Notes: generated from the sequence alone by a model not told the origin. DNA of 64,000 nucleotides from Sheuella amnicola (GCF_010499255.1 NZ_JAAGRN010000010.1:62001-126000); one strand, 5' to 3'; shown: positions 1 through 11,824, numbered from the stretch's first letter. Numbers and translations are program-made.

Positions 1-3000
1 GCCCATTCATTCTTCGGCCTGTTGCCACAACCCTGGCAATGCTTGCGCTGTTGCTCGTTGGGTTGATCGCTTATCGTTCATTACCTGTTTCTTCCCTTCC
101 GGAAGTTGACTATCCGACGATCCAGTCCACGGCCTTCTATCCTGGCGCAAGCCCCGAGGTGATCGCTGCTCTGGTGACGTCACCCTTGGAGCGACAGTTC
201 GGACAAATGCCAGGTCTGAGGCAGATGAGTTCAAGCAGCTCGGCAGGGGCATCGATCATTACCCTGCAATTTGCTCTCGCTTTGCCGCTGGATGTCGCAG
301 AGCAACAGGTTCAAGCCGCCATTAATGCAGCCAGTAACTTGTTGCCCCGCGACCTGCCTGCACCTCCGGTTTATAACAAAGTGAATCCCGCGGATGCCGC
401 CGTGATCACGCTTGCGATTACTTCTCCAACGGTCCCGTTGCCGCAGGTCAGGGACTTGGTTGACACCAGAATGGCTCAGAAGGTGTCCCAGGTTGCCGGA
501 GTTGGGTTGGTGACCGTTGCCGGTGGTCAACGGCCGGCAGTTCGCATTCAGGCGAATCCGCAATCATTGGCTTCGTACGGATTGACGTTTGCGGATATTC
601 GGGCGGCAATCACGGCCGCCAACGTCAATCAGCCTAAGGGTACATTGGATGGGGGGATGCGATCGACTACGATCAATGCGAATGATCAGTTGAAAAACGC
701 GGACGAGTACATGAACTTGGTGGTGGCGTATCGAAATAATGCACCACTGAGATTATCGGACGTTGCGGTTGCTGTGACTGAAGCCGAGGACTCCAGGTTG
801 GCTGCATGGGCGGATACCGAGCCCGCCATCCTGCTGAATGTGCAGAGACAGCCAGGAGCCAATGTGATTGATGTCGTGGATCGCATTCAGCGTTTGTTGC
901 CGCAATTGAAATTGGCCATGCCCGCTAATATCGATGTCAAAGTGATGTCCGATCGTACTCAGACGATCAGGGAGTCGGTGCATGATGTTCAAATCGAAAT
1001 GCTGATTTCCATCGGACTGGTGGTTTTAGTGACGTTCGTATTCCTGCGGACAATGACGGCGACACTGATTCCCAGTGTAGTGGTTCCGCTGTCGTTGATC
1101 GGAACCTTTGGGGTGATGTACCTGGCGGGATTCAGCATCAATAATCTGACGCTGATGGCACTGACGATTGCAACCGGTTTCGTTGTTGACGATGCGATCG
1201 TCATGATCGAAAACATCGCGCGCTATCTCGAAAAAGGCGATACGCCGATGCAAGCAGCCATCAAAGGCGCATCGCAGATCGGTTTCACTTTGGTGTCATT
1301 GACGATTTCATTGATCGCGGTGCTGATTCCCTTGCTTTTCATGACTGAAGTTGTTGGTAGATTGTTCAGGGAGTTCGCGGTCACGCTGGCTGTCTCAATC
1401 TTGTTGTCGCTGCTGATTTCCCTCACGCTCACGCCAATGATGTGTTCCAGGTTGTTGCGTGCCGGTAACGCCGAGCACGGCGGTCGGTTGGCGCAATGGA
1501 TAGGATTACAGATCGATGCATTGATCGAAGGTTACGATCATTTGCTGCGCCAGGTTTTGAAGCGCCAGCCATTGACTTTGTTGGTGGCCATAGGAACGTT
1601 TGTATTGACCGCGATACTATATTTGTGGATACCAAAAGGTTTTTTTCCTCAGCAAGATACAGGGCTGATACAGGTCATTACCCAAGCACCGCAGAACCTG
1701 TCCTTCGAGTCCATGGCGCACAGGCAGCGTCGTGCGGTTCAGGCAATATTGCAGGATGGTGATGTCGCTTCCGTGTCCTCTTTTATCGGGGTGGACGGAA
1801 CCAACGAGACTGTCAATACAGGGCGTATGCAGATTTCCTTGCGGCCTCACGCTACGCGTCGGGATAATGTCGCATCGATTATCAGGCGCATGAAGGAGCA
1901 GGTTGCCGATATCAACGATTTGCAATTTTATTTTCAGCCGATACAGGATTTGACCGTCGAGGATCGTATCAGTCGAACCCAGTTTCAAATGACCCTTGAA
2001 AGTGCCGATCCACAGCTGTTGCAGAAATGGGTGCCACAGTTGGTCGACAAGTTGCGTCAGCAGCCGCAACTTACGGATGTGATCGATGATCTACAAAATG
2101 ATGGCTTGACGACTTTCGTTGATATAGACAGGGATGCGGCCTCAAGGCTTGGTGTGACTGCAGCCGCTATCGATGATGCTTTGTATGATGCCTTCGGACA
2201 GCGTCAGATTTCAACAATATTCACTCAGTCGAATCAATATCGGGTCGTGCTTGAAACTGCGCCGCAGTTTCGCAAGGATCCGTCCGCGATCGGTTCTGTA
2301 TACGTCAAAACGACGGATGGCAAGCCTGTGCCGATTTCGACTGTCGCGAAAGTAAGTGAAGGCCGTGCGCCATTGGTGCTGAATCGTCTCGATCAGTTCC
2401 CTTCTGTCACGATTTCTTTTAATTTGCCTCCTGGCGTGTCTCTGTCGCAGGCAGTGGATGCTGTAGGCCGGGCACAGTCAGAAATAGGCTTGCCGGCAGG
2501 CGTGGAGGTGCGCTTTCAAGGTGCTGCGCGCGCATTTGAATCCTCTTTGTCCAGCACATTGCTTTTGATATTGGCTGCGATCGTTACGATGTATATCGTT
2601 CTGGGGGTTTTATACGAAAGCTTCATTCATCCCGTCACGATCCTGTCGACGCTTCCTTCGGCTGCGATTGGCGCACTGCTGGCGCTGATGCTTGCAGGAC
2701 ACGATCTGGACATGATCGGAATCATCGGTATCATTTTATTGATCGGTATCGTAAAAAAGAATGCCATCATGATGATCGACTTTGCCTTGGATGCCGAACG
2801 AAAGCTTGGTTTGTCGGCGCAAGAGGCAATCCATCAGGCTGCATTGCTCAGATTCAGGCCGATTCTGATGACGACGCTTGCGGCTTTGTTCGGCGCTGTT
2901 CCCCTGATGTTGTCGACCGGAACGGGAGCCGAATTGCGTCAACCGCTTGGCTTGGTGATGGTCGGTGGATTATTGCTTAGCCAAGTACTGACTTTATTTA

Positions 3001-3089
3001 CCACGCCTGTTATTTATCTGTTTTTCGATAGACTAAGTACAAAAGGCGGGCGTCGTCGAAAAGTTGCGCAGGTAGCTGACGGCGTATGA
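1..3089 (+). CDS. mdtB: RND efflux transporter subunit, MdtB-like (5' end outside window)
   Basis: This is the inner-membrane proton-driven pump subunit of a tripartite drug or toxic-compound exporter. The frame is open from base 3, before the first ATG at 39, and encodes the family's N-terminal [13 protein letters not shown] stretch, so only a few residues are missing upstream. About 1028 residues are visible, close to the usual 1030-1040. The proton-relay pair VVDDAIV of TM4 is encoded near 1190 and the [15 protein letters not shown] segment of TM10 near 2750. It overlaps the next pump gene by four bases (ATGA), so the two are co-translated and probably form an MdtB2C-type heterotrimer. A membrane-fusion protein (mdtA) would be expected just upstream. 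The substrate is not predictable. Confidence 0.95.
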   Translation, partial: PFILRPVATTLAMLALLLVGLIAYRSLPVSSLPEVDYPTIQSTAFYPGASPEVIAALVTSPLERQFGQMPGLRQMSSSSSAGASIITLQFALALPLDVAEQQVQAAINAASNLLPRDLPAPPVYNKVNPADAAVITLAITSPTVPLPQVRDLVDTRMAQKVSQVAGVGLVTVAGGQRPAVRIQANPQSLASYGLTFADIRAAITAANVNQPKGTLDGGMRSTTINANDQLKNADEYMNLVVAYRNNAPLRLSDVAVAVTEAEDSRLAAWADTEPAILLNVQRQPGANVIDVVDRIQRLLPQLKLAMPANIDVKVMSDRTQTIRESVHDVQIEMLISIGLVVLVTFVFLRTMTATLIPSVVVPLSLIGTFGVMYLAGFSINNLTLMALTIATGFVVDDAIVMIENIARYLEKGDTPMQAAIKGASQIGFTLVSLTISLIAVLIPLLFMTEVVGRLFREFAVTLAVSILLSLLISLTLTPMMCSRLLRAGNAEHGGRLAQWIGLQIDALIEGYDHLLRQVLKRQPLTLLVAIGTFVLTAILYLWIPKGFFPQQDTGLIQVITQAPQNLSFESMAHRQRRAVQAILQDGDVASVSSFIGVDGTNETVNTGRMQISLRPHATRRDNVASIIRRMKEQVADINDLQFYFQPIQDLTVEDRISRTQFQMTLESADPQLLQKWVPQLVDKLRQQPQLTDVIDDLQNDGLTTFVDIDRDAASRLGVTAAAIDDALYDAFGQRQISTIFTQSNQYRVVLETAPQFRKDPSAIGSVYVKTTDGKPVPISTVAKVSEGRAPLVLNRLDQFPSVTISFNLPPGVSLSQAVDAVGRAQSEIGLPAGVEVRFQGAARAFESSLSSTLLLILAAIVTMYIVLGVLYESFIHPVTILSTLPSAAIGALLALMLAGHDLDMIGIIGIILLIGIVKKNAIMMIDFALDAERKLGLSAQEAIHQAALLRFRPILMTTLAALFGAVPLMLSTGTGAELRQPLGLVMVGGLLLSQVLTLFTTPVIYLFFDRLSTKGGRRRKVAQVADGV

Positions 3090-6000
3090 ATGTCTCGGGT
3101 CTCTTCATTGTCAGACCGGTTGCCACGACATTAATCTGGTTGGGTGTCGTGTTGGCCGGTTGGCTTGCGCACAGCCTGTTACCGATTGCGCCCTTGCCTC
3201 AAATCGAATTGGCTTCCATTTCGGTGCGAGCCCAGATGCCCGGTGCCAGTCCCGAAGTGATGGCGGCCACTGTCGCAACGCCCCTGGAGCGATCACTCGG
3301 AACGATTGCCGGTCTGACGGAGATGACATCGCGAAGTACAACCGGACAAACTCGCATTACCTTGCAGTTTGATCTTAGCCGGGATATCAATAGCGCTGCC
3401 ACAGATGTGCAGGGGGCAATTAACGCAGCCCGCGCCATGATGCCAAGCGGATTGCGCAACAATCCAACTTACAACAAGGTCAATCCTTCTGCGGCGCCTA
3501 TCATGACGCTCGCGTTGACATCGGATTCGTTGTCCCAGGGGCAGCTTTATGACATTGCCTCAACCACGGTTCAGCAAAAACTATCTCAGATTCAGGGTGT
3601 GGGTGAGGTCACGATTGGTGGTAGCTCATTGCCGGCGGTTCGAATCGATCTTGATCCTGATGCGCTGTCGCAGTATGGTGTATCGCTTGAATCGGTGCGT
3701 GCCGCCATCGCCTCAGCGAACTCGACCAGACCGAAGGGGTTTGTCGAAAATGAAAGTCACCGATGGCAAATCGTCGCGAATGACCAGCTCTGGAAAGCCG
3801 CACAATATCGACCGTTGATTGTTGCCTGGCGCAATGATGCGCCTGTGCGCCTGAGTGATATTGCCAAGGTGGAGGATTCGGTCGAAGACACATCCAACAT
3901 CGGGTACTTTAATAACAGCCAGGCTATTCTGGTGCTGATTCGCAGCCAGGCCAATGCCAACATCATCAAAACAGTCGATCAGATCCGGAGGGATTTGCCT
4001 GTTTTGCGCGCCATGTTGCCGGCCGATGTCGCGATCAATGTGGCGCAAGATCGAACGCCCAGTATCCGGGCGTCGGTGGATGAGGCTGAAAAGACCCTAG
4101 TGATCGCGATCGGGCTAGTCATGCTGGTAGTGCTGGTTTTTTTACGAAACTGGCGCGCATCGCTGATTCCCACTGTAGCTGTTCCCGTTTCATTGATCGG
4201 CACGTTTGGTGCGATGTATCTCTGCGGATATTCGTTAAACACGATGTCGTTGATGGCTTTGATCGTGGCGACCGGATTCGTTGTGGATGATGCAATCGTT
4301 GTCCTGGAAAACATCATGCGCCATCTCGAAAAAGGGCAGACTCCTTTGAGAGCGGCATTGCGGGGCACCCGGGAAGTAGGGTTTACCGTCTTGTCGATGA
4401 GTATTTCGCTCATAGCGGTTTTTATTCCGATTTTATTGATGGGAGGATTGCCCGGCCGTCTGTTCAGGGAATTCGCTGTGACGCTGTCCGTGGCTATTCT
4501 GATTTCGATGTTGGTGTCTTTGACTTTGACCCCTATGATGGCCGTGCGTATGCTCGGTCGCAAGCCGGGTGGCGGGGATTCAGATCCGCATTCTCCCGGA
4601 TTGTTATCCAGAGTGTCGCAAAGAGCGATGGATAGTGTTGTGCATGCCTACGCGGTTTCACTTGACTGGGCCTTGCGTCACGGAAGATTCATGATGGTGT
4701 TGCTTGCGGCTACCATAGGGTTGAATTTCTATTTGTATGGAATCGTTCCCAAGGGCTTTTTTCCGCAACAGGATACCGGCATGATGTTGGGTTTTTTCTC
4801 GACCGACGATGGAACGTCCTTCAAATCCATGCAACCCAAGCTTGATCGATTCAGGCAGGTCTTGATGAAGGATCCGGCGATCCAGACCGTCACTGCGTAT
4901 GCCAGCGGGAGAGGTGGAAGCAATACCAGTTTTTTGGCGGTCCAGTTAAAGCCCTTTAGCGAACGTGGTGTCAGTGTCCGGGATGTGATCAATCGTTTGC
5001 GCCCCCAGCTCTCAGGCGTGCCAGGTGCAAGATTGTTTTTGATGGCGCAGCAGGATATTAGGGTGGGGGGGCGACAAAGCAGCTCTCAATACCAGTACAC
5101 CTTGATGGGCAATGAGTTGCAGGACTTGAAGGAGTGGTTGCCAAAAGTGCAGCAGGCTTTGGCGGCTTTGCCCGAATTGGTTGATGTGGATACGGACGTG
5201 GAGGATCGAGGACGGCAAGTGTCGATTGTTGTGGATCGGGATGCGGCTCAACGGCTTGGCGTATCGATGGCGAACATTTCTTCAGTTCTCAATAACTCCT
5301 TTAGCCAACGTCAGGTTTCCGTGATTTATGGAGGACGCAATCAATATCGGGTCGTGCTCGAGGTTGCGCCCAGGCACGCCGAGGATGCTGATTCGCTAAA
5401 GGAAGTTTACGTGATCAACTCTAGCGGCAATCGGGTGCCTTTATCCGCTTTTGCCCGGTTCGAATCAACCAATGCTCCGCTAAGTGTCCGCCATCAGGGG
5501 ATGCAGGTGGCAGATACCATTTCGTTCGATTTGGCGCCTGGTGTCTCTTTGGGACAGGCGAACGCCGCGATCGAGCAGGCTGTCGCATCAATCAGTTTGC
5601 CAAGCGACAAAATTCAAGCGGGTTTTCAAGGGACGGCCAAGGCATTGCAAAGCGCACTGTCAAACCAGCCTTGGTTGATTCTGGCCGCCCTTGTGACCAT
5701 GTATATTGTGCTTGGCATGCTCTACGAAAGCACGATTCATCCCTTGACGATTATCTCCACGTTGCCCTCCGCGGGTGTCGGTGCGTTGCTCGCGCTTTTG
5801 ATGCTGCAGACCGAATTCAGCTTGATCGCGTTGATTGGCGTTTTTCTGTTGATCGGCATCGTCAAAAAGAACGCCATCATGATGGTTGATTTTGCATTGG
5901 ATGTGCAGCGTAGACTGGGTTTGTCGCCCGATGAGGCGATACACCAAGCTTGCATCACGCGTTTCAGGCCAATTTTGATGACGACATGCGCAGCGATCTT

Positions 6001-6187
6001 CGGTGCGTTTCCACTGGTGTTCGCATCGGGGGCCGGTGTGGAGATGCGACGTCCGCTTGGCATTACGATTTTGGGTGGACTGATCGTGAGTCAGTTGTTG
6101 ACGCTGTACACGACCCCTGTGGTGTATTTGTATCTGGATCGATTCAGGTTGTGGATGTTGAACTTTAAATTGAAAATCAATCGTTGA
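3086..6187 (+). CDS. mdtC: RND efflux transporter subunit, MdtC-like
   Basis: Second RND pump subunit, 1033 residues, full length for the family. The N-terminus [18 protein letters not shown] is the first transmembrane helix. The proton-relay pair in [13 protein letters not shown] is encoded near 4275 and [15 protein letters not shown] near 5860. It is a clear paralogue of the preceding gene but diverged throughout, as MdtB and MdtC are in other bacteria, so it is not a recent duplicate. It starts inside the stop region of the upstream gene (ATGA), and its stop lies six bases before the outer-membrane factor gene. Role: inner-membrane antiporter part of a three-component efflux pump. Confidence 0.95.
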   Translation: MNVSGLFIVRPVATTLIWLGVVLAGWLAHSLLPIAPLPQIELASISVRAQMPGASPEVMAATVATPLERSLGTIAGLTEMTSRSTTGQTRITLQFDLSRDINSAATDVQGAINAARAMMPSGLRNNPTYNKVNPSAAPIMTLALTSDSLSQGQLYDIASTTVQQKLSQIQGVGEVTIGGSSLPAVRIDLDPDALSQYGVSLESVRAAIASANSTRPKGFVENESHRWQIVANDQLWKAAQYRPLIVAWRNDAPVRLSDIAKVEDSVEDTSNIGYFNNSQAILVLIRSQANANIIKTVDQIRRDLPVLRAMLPADVAINVAQDRTPSIRASVDEAEKTLVIAIGLVMLVVLVFLRNWRASLIPTVAVPVSLIGTFGAMYLCGYSLNTMSLMALIVATGFVVDDAIVVLENIMRHLEKGQTPLRAALRGTREVGFTVLSMSISLIAVFIPILLMGGLPGRLFREFAVTLSVAILISMLVSLTLTPMMAVRMLGRKPGGGDSDPHSPGLLSRVSQRAMDSVVHAYAVSLDWALRHGRFMMVLLAATIGLNFYLYGIVPKGFFPQQDTGMMLGFFSTDDGTSFKSMQPKLDRFRQVLMKDPAIQTVTAYASGRGGSNTSFLAVQLKPFSERGVSVRDVINRLRPQLSGVPGARLFLMAQQDIRVGGRQSSSQYQYTLMGNELQDLKEWLPKVQQALAALPELVDVDTDVEDRGRQVSIVVDRDAAQRLGVSMANISSVLNNSFSQRQVSVIYGGRNQYRVVLEVAPRHAEDADSLKEVYVINSSGNRVPLSAFARFESTNAPLSVRHQGMQVADTISFDLAPGVSLGQANAAIEQAVASISLPSDKIQAGFQGTAKALQSALSNQPWLILAALVTMYIVLGMLYESTIHPLTIISTLPSAGVGALLALLMLQTEFSLIALIGVFLLIGIVKKNAIMMVDFALDVQRRLGLSPDEAIHQACITRFRPILMTTCAAIFGAFPLVFASGAGVEMRRPLGITILGGLIVSQLLTLYTTPVVYLYLDRFRLWMLNFKLKINR

Positions 6188-6193
6188 TAAAAC

Positions 6194-7711
6194 ATGAGGC
6201 AATACAAATCTTATCGCTTTGATTTCACTTTGATGCGAATTTCGCGCATGACTTTCGCATGCGGCATCTTCGCGCTCATGGCGGCCTGCATGGTAGGGCC
6301 GGATTATGTACGTCCTCAAATCGATGTCGGCGTCGCTTTCAAGGAGACACCGGGCTGGAAGGTGGCACAGCCTGCGGCCGACGCACCGCGCGGTCCGTGG
6401 TGGTCGATGTATCAGGACGAAGTGTTAAGCCAACTGATGCAGGAGTTGAATCAATCCAACCAGAATATTGCTCAAGCCGAGGCCAGATTCCGTCAGGCCG
6501 TGGCGATCACTCAAGGCGCGCGTTCGCCCCTTTATCCGACCTTGTCCGCAACGGGAAATATGAACCGGACAGGTGGCTCCACAATCAGTTCTACAGGCGC
6601 TACCTCGAGTACGGCGCTGACAACTTATGGCGCCAACGCCGTCGTCGCGAGTTGGCAGATCGATATCTGGGGAAGCATTCGACGCAATATCGAGTCGACG
6701 GATGCCTCCGAGCTGGCGTTGGCCGCAGATGTGGCGGGAGCGAGACTGACCGCCCAGTCGGCGATGGCTTTGAGCTATTTACAGGTTCGTGTGCTTGATG
6801 AACAAAAACGGCTGTTGATTGCCACACTGGCGGCCTATCAAAAATCGCTCGATTTGACACAAAATCGTTATGAAGCCGGCATGTCCGGCAAGGGTGATGT
6901 GGCGGTCGCCCGCACGCAGTACGAAAGCACGCGAGCGCAATTGATCGATCTTGAACAACAGCGCGCAATTTATGAAAACGCAGTTGCAGTTTTACTTGGT
7001 CGAGCTCCTTCGACATTCTCGATCAAGGAAGCGCGCATGAATACTGTCGTGCCTGTGTCGCCTGTGGGCCTGCCCTCTGCGTTGCTTGAGCGCAGGCCGG
7101 ATGTTGCCGCGGCAGAGAGGCGCACTGCCGCAGCGAATGCTCAAATCGGGGTGGCGACAGCTGCATGGTTTCCCAGCTTGACCATTAACGGCAACACTGG
7201 TTATCGCAGTACTGATTTGACGCAGTGGTTTACCGCCCCTGCGCAGTTCTGGGCTTTGGGGCCTCAATTGGCCATGCTGGTTCTGGACGGAGGCGCTCGA
7301 CAAGCAGCAATCGCTCAGGCAGCGGCAGGGCTCGACATACAGGCCGCTGCTTATCGACAGGTGGTATTGCAGGCTTTGCAGGAGGTCGAAAATGCTATGG
7401 TTCAGATGCGTGTGTTCGAGCAGGAAGAGTCGGTTCAGCGTCTGGCCGTACAGTCCGCCCAAGAGTCGCTCAGACTGGCGCGAAATCAGTATGATCAGGG
7501 TTTGATCGATTATCTTAGTGTTGCCGTGCTTGAAACTACAGCCCTGAATAACGAACGCACCTACATCACTCTGATGGGTAATCGATTAAGCGCAAGCGTT
7601 CGATTGATCGCTGCGCTCGGTGGAGGCTGGTCTGCGGATGATTTGAATCGACTGGATGCCTCAGGCAATCCAACTGCGAATCCCAGCAACACCGTGCCCA
7701 CCAACCGATAA
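6194..7711 (+). CDS. Outer-membrane efflux lipoprotein, NodT/OprM family
   Basis: This is the outer-membrane channel of the adjacent RND pump. The 505-residue protein carries a lipoprotein signal: hydrophobic FACGIFALMAAC with the lipidated cysteine followed by MVGPDYVRP, the family signature at the mature N-terminus. Two outer-membrane efflux repeats follow, with QNRYEAGMSGKGDV and RNQYDQGLIDYLSV at equivalent places. An ATG at 6233 (residue 14) gives a more compact signal peptide and could be the true start. The last 51 bases overlap the 3' end of the convergent Nudix-ThiE gene; the corresponding C-terminal tail, rich in Asn, Pro and Thr, is not conserved in the family. Confidence 0.93.
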   Translation: MRQYKSYRFDFTLMRISRMTFACGIFALMAACMVGPDYVRPQIDVGVAFKETPGWKVAQPAADAPRGPWWSMYQDEVLSQLMQELNQSNQNIAQAEARFRQAVAITQGARSPLYPTLSATGNMNRTGGSTISSTGATSSTALTTYGANAVVASWQIDIWGSIRRNIESTDASELALAADVAGARLTAQSAMALSYLQVRVLDEQKRLLIATLAAYQKSLDLTQNRYEAGMSGKGDVAVARTQYESTRAQLIDLEQQRAIYENAVAVLLGRAPSTFSIKEARMNTVVPVSPVGLPSALLERRPDVAAAERRTAAANAQIGVATAAWFPSLTINGNTGYRSTDLTQWFTAPAQFWALGPQLAMLVLDGGARQAAIAQAAAGLDIQAAAYRQVVLQALQEVENAMVQMRVFEQEESVQRLAVQSAQESLRLARNQYDQGLIDYLSVAVLETTALNNERTYITLMGNRLSASVRLIAALGGGWSADDLNRLDASGNPTANPSNTVPTNR

Positions 7712-8626
7712 GGCGATTGGCAAGGTCGCTGCCGATTGTCCGCCCAATGCATAGACCGGCATGCCGGCCTGTTGATTCAATCGGGCGAATTTTTCCCAAC
7801 CCATTGTGGCGGCTCCCGGATGGGATGCGGTTTCAAGAACCGGGCCAAGGACGACAAAGTCCGCCATCAGTTCTCTTGCGCGTGCCAGATCATCTTCGTG
7901 ATGTGTGGAGACGGCTAATAATTGGGCTTTTTTAAGCTCGGGACGTAATTGGTGGGCATGAGCGTCTTCGGATCGTAGATGCAATCCATCAGCCTGGTGA
8001 GCCCATTCGATAGGGTGCACGCTATTGACTAGAACGCGTGCACCGGCCTGATGGCAGCGCGAGATCACCTCAAGCAGTGCCTCATGTAGAGACTTGCTTG
8101 CTGTGCCATCGGGCCATGCCGGCTCGCGCCATTGCAGGAGCCGCATCCCCCTCGCCAATGCATGATCCAGTTTCGCCAAGAAAGCCGTCAAACCATCCGG
8201 CGAGCCGGCGTTTGAGATGGCGTAAAAGTTAGGCAACTGCAACCAACGCAAAGGCGGCAGCGTGGCAGGAAGCAGTTGAGGAATTTCATGCGCTGTTTTG
8301 ATATCAACCCATCTGAGCTCTTGGTTTTCAAGGCCTTTGGGTTCACCTTCCCACCCTGTAATCCTGCAAAATGCCAATCTGACCGTTGTGGTCGGGTAGC
8401 GGTGTACGTAAGTGACCCAAGGCTGGGCAAATGTCACAGTGACACCAATTTCTTCGCGCAGCTCCCGAACCAGCGCTTGCATGACAGTTTCACCTGGTTC
8501 GAGCTTGCCGCCAGGTAGTTCCCACCAGCCGGGCCAGGGTTTGTCTGGAGGACGGTTGCCAAGCAGTACCGTGCCGTCGGGTCGAAGCATGACTCCGACC
8601 GCGACGTCGATTATTTTTTCATGCAT
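7661..8626 (-). CDS. Nudix hydrolase fused to ThiE-like domain
   Basis: This two-domain protein of 321 residues has an N-terminal MutT-type Nudix hydrolase (about 1-130). The Nudix box GKLEPGETVMQALVREL continues with REEIGV and fits the GX5EX7REUXEEXGU rule. A TIM-barrel domain of the thiamine-phosphate synthase/TenI type (about 135-321) follows, with GLHL, GPVLET and ALGG motifs. Such fusions are widespread in beta- and gammaproteobacteria and are thought to sanitise oxidised nucleotides; the role of the ThiE part is unknown. I chose the ATG at 8626 because it overlaps the upstream gene's stop as ATGCATGA. The longer frame to 8737 would run 119 bases into that gene. A separate ThiE is encoded at 17831. 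Confidence 0.9.
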   Translation of the reverse strand: MHEKIIDVAVGVMLRPDGTVLLGNRPPDKPWPGWWELPGGKLEPGETVMQALVRELREEIGVTVTFAQPWVTYVHRYPTTTVRLAFCRITGWEGEPKGLENQELRWVDIKTAHEIPQLLPATLPPLRWLQLPNFYAISNAGSPDGLTAFLAKLDHALARGMRLLQWREPAWPDGTASKSLHEALLEVISRCHQAGARVLVNSVHPIEWAHQADGLHLRSEDAHAHQLRPELKKAQLLAVSTHHEDDLARARELMADFVVLGPVLETASHPGAATMGWEKFARLNQQAGMPVYALGGQSAATLPIALSVGGHGVAGIRSWIA

Positions 8627-9506
8627 GCCGAGCGGCCCAGTCTCTCGAGAATTGCCAGGCGATTCGACCCGATCTGGAGCCTCTTTCGAGAGCCCATTGC
8701 AAGGCTTCGGTTCGCGATGCGATGACATCTGCCTCACTGCACCCTAGCGTGCGCAACCAGTGGTAGACGATATCGAGATAATCATCCTGGCGGAAAGGAT
8801 AGAACGATAGCCACAGACCAAAGCGCTCGGATAAAGAGATCTTTTCTTCGACCGTTTCGCCGGGATGAATTTCTCCGTCACTCTGATGCTTGTACTCCAG
8901 ATTCTCATTCATGTACTCAGGCATCAGATGGCGACGGTTGGATGTTGCATAGATCAGCACATTGTTGCCGGTTGATGCTGCCGAGCCATCCAGAACGGAC
9001 TTCAACGCCTTGTAGCCGGCCTCGCCTTCTTCGAAAGACAAGTCGTCGCAGAATACGATGAATTTTTCCGGTCTGCCGGCAACCATATCCACGATGTCTG
9101 GCAGGTCGGCCATATCGGCTTTGTCGACCTCAATCAGACGCAAGCCGCGATCTCCATACATGGCAAGCATGGCTTTGACCAATGAGCTTTTGCCTGTACC
9201 GCGCGCACCCGTCATCAGGACGTTATTGGCGGGCTTGCCTTCCATGAAGTGCATGGTGTTGCGATTGATGATCTCTTTTTGCCGTTCGATATGTTGCAGA
9301 TCTTCTGTGTGAATCAGTGACACGTGCGCAATGGCATCGAGCCAGCCATGAGACGCACCGCGTTTGCGCCATCGATATGCGCGCGCATTCCAATTGACTG
9401 GTGGCGGCGCGGGTGGCAGCCAGGCCTCGAGTTGAGTCAACACGCGTACTGCGCGTTCGAGAAGTTCCGCCATTTCAGGTGTGGCTAATTGCTTTGAGTC
9501 GCTCAT
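8619..9506 (-). CDS. DUF815-family AAA-type ATPase
   Basis: Predicted ATP-binding protein of 295 residues, DUF815 family. Walker A is GARGTGKSS at about residues 102-110 and Walker B-like FIVFCDDLSFEE follows about 50 residues later. The C-terminal part contains YPFRQDDYLDIVYHW, typical of the family. Its function is not established. It is commonly encoded beside argJ and a Nudix protein in betaproteobacteria, as here. Its start codon shares one base with the argJ stop (TGATG), and its end overlaps the next gene by eight bases, so the three genes form a translationally coupled operon. Confidence 0.9.
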   Translation of the reverse strand: MSDSKQLATPEMAELLERAVRVLTQLEAWLPPAPPPVNWNARAYRWRKRGASHGWLDAIAHVSLIHTEDLQHIERQKEIINRNTMHFMEGKPANNVLMTGARGTGKSSLVKAMLAMYGDRGLRLIEVDKADMADLPDIVDMVAGRPEKFIVFCDDLSFEEGEAGYKALKSVLDGSAASTGNNVLIYATSNRRHLMPEYMNENLEYKHQSDGEIHPGETVEEKISLSERFGLWLSFYPFRQDDYLDIVYHWLRTLGCSEADVIASRTEALQWALERGSRSGRIAWQFSRDWAARHA

Positions 9507-10732
9507 CAGGATCTGTAGTCTGCGTTGATGCTTACGTATTCGTGTGAAAAATCACAGGTGTAAACGGTTTCCGACACTTGGCCGCGACCAAGCGCGATTC
9601 GCACAAGTATTTCGGGCTCTTTCATGATTCTTTGGCCGTCGGCTTCCTGATAATCCGGATTGCGTCCGCCTTTTGTCGCGACAAGTACATCACCAAGCCA
9701 CAAATTGACTCCAGACACATCCAGATCTGTGATGCCGGCGTAACCGATAGCAGCCAGAATGCGTCCCAGATTTGGATCTGAAGCAAAAAAGGCGGTCTTC
9801 ACCAAGGGTGAGTGGGCCACGGCGTAGGCAACCTGAAGCGCTTCTTCGACTGTCTTGGCCTGTTCGACCTTGATCGTCATGAATTTAGTCGCACCTTCGG
9901 CGTCGCGAACGATTTTCTGTGCCAGATCAAGGGCGGCTTGAGTCAGTGCGGTTTTCAGTGCCGCGTATTCGGGATGCGAGACGCTGTCGATCACAAGGCC
10001 GCTTTGCCCCGTCGCCATGACGATAAACGAATCATTTGTCGATGTGTCTCCATCGACAGTGATTCGGTTAAATGAGGTGTCAGCCAGCTCCCGGGCGAGC
10101 TGGTTCATCAGCGGTTGGGCAATCCCGGCATCGGTTGCCAGATAGCTCAGCATAGTGGCCATGTTGGGGCGAATCATGCCAGCGCCTTTACTGATCCCCG
10201 TGATGGTGATGGCTTTGCCGCCCAGAGTGAGTCGCTGCGAGTGAATTTTAGGCAGGGTATCGGTTGTCATGATGCCGTGGGCGGCGCAAACCCAGTTGCC
10301 TGAGGCCAGATTTTGCAGCGCTGCGGGCAACCCCGCCTCAATACGGTCCACAGGCAGAGGTTCAAGAATGACCCCTGTGGAAAAAGGCAAAACCTGGTCA
10401 GGCTGTATGCCCATCAGTTTAGCCAGAGCTTTACAGGTCTGATTGGCAGCCAGCATTCCCGGCTCGCCAGTGCCTGCATTGGCATTTCCGGTGTTGATGA
10501 CCAGAGCTCGAATGGGTTGTCCGCTTGCCAAATGCTGTTGGCAGACAACGACCGGAGCGGCACAAAAGCGGTTGCGGGTGAACACGCCGGCAACCGTAGT
10601 GCCGGGACTTAAGCGAAATACCGTCAAATCCCGGCGGTTCGCTTTGCGAATGCCGGCTTCGGTCACGCCGATTTCAATACCCGCGACCGGATAGACCTTG
10701 TCGTCGGAAGGAATGTGCAGATTAACGGCCAT
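9506..10732 (-). CDS. argJ: Bifunctional ornithine acetyltransferase / N-acetylglutamate synthase
   Basis: ArgJ transfers the acetyl group from N-acetylornithine to glutamate in the cyclic arginine pathway; many versions also make N-acetylglutamate from acetyl-CoA. The protein has 408 residues, normal length. The self-cleavage site is visible as [14 protein letters not shown], where the Thr of the A-T pair becomes the N-terminal nucleophile of the beta chain. The TGNANAGTG segment and the C-terminal [16 protein letters not shown] tail are also family marks. It is the first gene of the argJ-DUF815-Nudix operon, and argC lies about 46 kb away at 56900. Confidence 0.97.
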   Translation of the reverse strand: MAVNLHIPSDDKVYPVAGIEIGVTEAGIRKANRRDLTVFRLSPGTTVAGVFTRNRFCAAPVVVCQQHLASGQPIRALVINTGNANAGTGEPGMLAANQTCKALAKLMGIQPDQVLPFSTGVILEPLPVDRIEAGLPAALQNLASGNWVCAAHGIMTTDTLPKIHSQRLTLGGKAITITGISKGAGMIRPNMATMLSYLATDAGIAQPLMNQLARELADTSFNRITVDGDTSTNDSFIVMATGQSGLVIDSVSHPEYAALKTALTQAALDLAQKIVRDAEGATKFMTIKVEQAKTVEEALQVAYAVAHSPLVKTAFFASDPNLGRILAAIGYAGITDLDVSGVNLWLGDVLVATKGGRNPDYQEADGQRIMKEPEILVRIALGRGQVSETVYTCDFSHEYVSINADYRS

Positions 10733-10840
10733 GGTGTTTTAGATAGATAAACGAAAGGGCTAAAAAGAAAGGGCTCAAAATAAATGGATAGATCTGTAAA
10801 CGATCGTTAATTATCGCTTTTTTGTGTAAACGGTATTGTT

Positions 10841-11824
10841 TTAGTCGATTGCGATCCCGGTGGCTTTGGTTAATCGCTGCATTTTTTCTATTTCCTTTCT
10901 GATCGTGGCTCCAAACTCGGCAGGAGTCGTGCCCGAGGGAAACAGCCCCATCGATGCCAGGCGCTCGCGAACAGCAGGTTCTTGCATGGCCTGAACGGCA
11001 GCATCGCGCATACGCTTGATCTGGCTGTCAGGGGTGCCTGAAGGAGCAATCAAACCAAACCAGGAAGGATCATTGTTCGACTCAAGATTAAGTTCGGCAT
11101 AGGTTGGAACGTCAGGCAGGGTATTCAGTCGTGTCGGCCAGGATACGGCGAGTGCTTTAAGCTTGCCCGATTGAATGTGTGGCATTGCCGAGGCGACTTG
11201 ATCGAAGTACACCATGACTTGTCCGCCTAGCAGGTCATTCAAGGCCGGCCCCGCCCCTTTATACGGAACATGGGTCATTTTGGTTCCGGTGGATGTTTTG
11301 AACATTTCTGCCCACATCTGACTGATAGTGCCGTTGCCGGTTGATGCGTAACTTAGTTTGTCCGGATTTGCCTTCAGATAGGACAGAAATTCGTTGAAAT
11401 TTTTGACCGGCAGAGTGGCATTGATCAGGAGCACTCCCGGAGCCTGGACGAGTTGGGTGACTGGGGCAAAATTCTTGATCGGATCGTAGGGCAGGTTCTT
11501 ATAAACCGCGGGGTTGACGCCGTGTGTAGATACAGTTGCGACACCGTATGTCAGGCCATCGGGTGTTGCGCGGGCTAGCTCCTGCATTCCGATTGATCCG
11601 CCTGCACCGGCACGATTTTCAACTACGACAGGCTGACCAAGAATCCGCGCCATGGGTTCAGCCAGGACACGCGCAGCGATGTCGGTCGAGCCTCCGGGCG
11701 GAAATGGCACAATCAGCCGAATTGGTTTGGTTTGTCCCATCGCGGTGAGAGGGACAAGGATAAGTGCCAGCATGAGGCCCAGAAGCCGGTTGATGAATTG
11801 AGTTTTTTTCACGAATGTCTCCAT
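10841..11824 (-). CDS. Tripartite tricarboxylate-type substrate-binding protein (Bug family)
   Basis: Periplasmic solute receptor of the Bug/TctC family, 327 residues. A signal peptide (KKTQFINRLLGLMLALILVP, cleaved after TAMG) precedes the mature start QTKPIRLIVPFPPGGSTD. The family motif GGSTD and the VVVENRAGAGG segment are both present. Members bind carboxylates or related small molecules. No TctA or TctB membrane subunits are nearby, so it is one of the orphan Bug proteins expanded in Bordetella-like bacteria. It is divergent from the amino acid ABC importer operon, with which it shares a 98-base promoter region. The ligand cannot be read from the sequence. Confidence 0.92.
   Translation of the reverse strand: METFVKKTQFINRLLGLMLALILVPLTAMGQTKPIRLIVPFPPGGSTDIAARVLAEPMARILGQPVVVENRAGAGGSIGMQELARATPDGLTYGVATVSTHGVNPAVYKNLPYDPIKNFAPVTQLVQAPGVLLINATLPVKNFNEFLSYLKANPDKLSYASTGNGTISQMWAEMFKTSTGTKMTHVPYKGAGPALNDLLGGQVMVYFDQVASAMPHIQSGKLKALAVSWPTRLNTLPDVPTYAELNLESNNDPSWFGLIAPSGTPDSQIKRMRDAAVQAMQEPAVRERLASMGLFPSGTTPAEFGATIRKEIEKMQRLTKATGIAID

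Noticed and set aside
3979-4563. Long minus-strand frame of 194 codons within mdtC
   Set aside because: Antisense to conserved transmembrane segments of the pump; no family similarity or start signal.
1-6187. Two similar RND genes as a possible duplication or assembly artefact
   Set aside because: They differ throughout and match the normal MdtB and MdtC pair, with a clean 4-base overlap.
5660-6319. Minus-strand frame of 219 codons over the mdtC end and the outer-membrane factor start
   Set aside because: Overlaps two well-supported genes and has the composition of an antisense shadow (rich in His, Gln and Arg).
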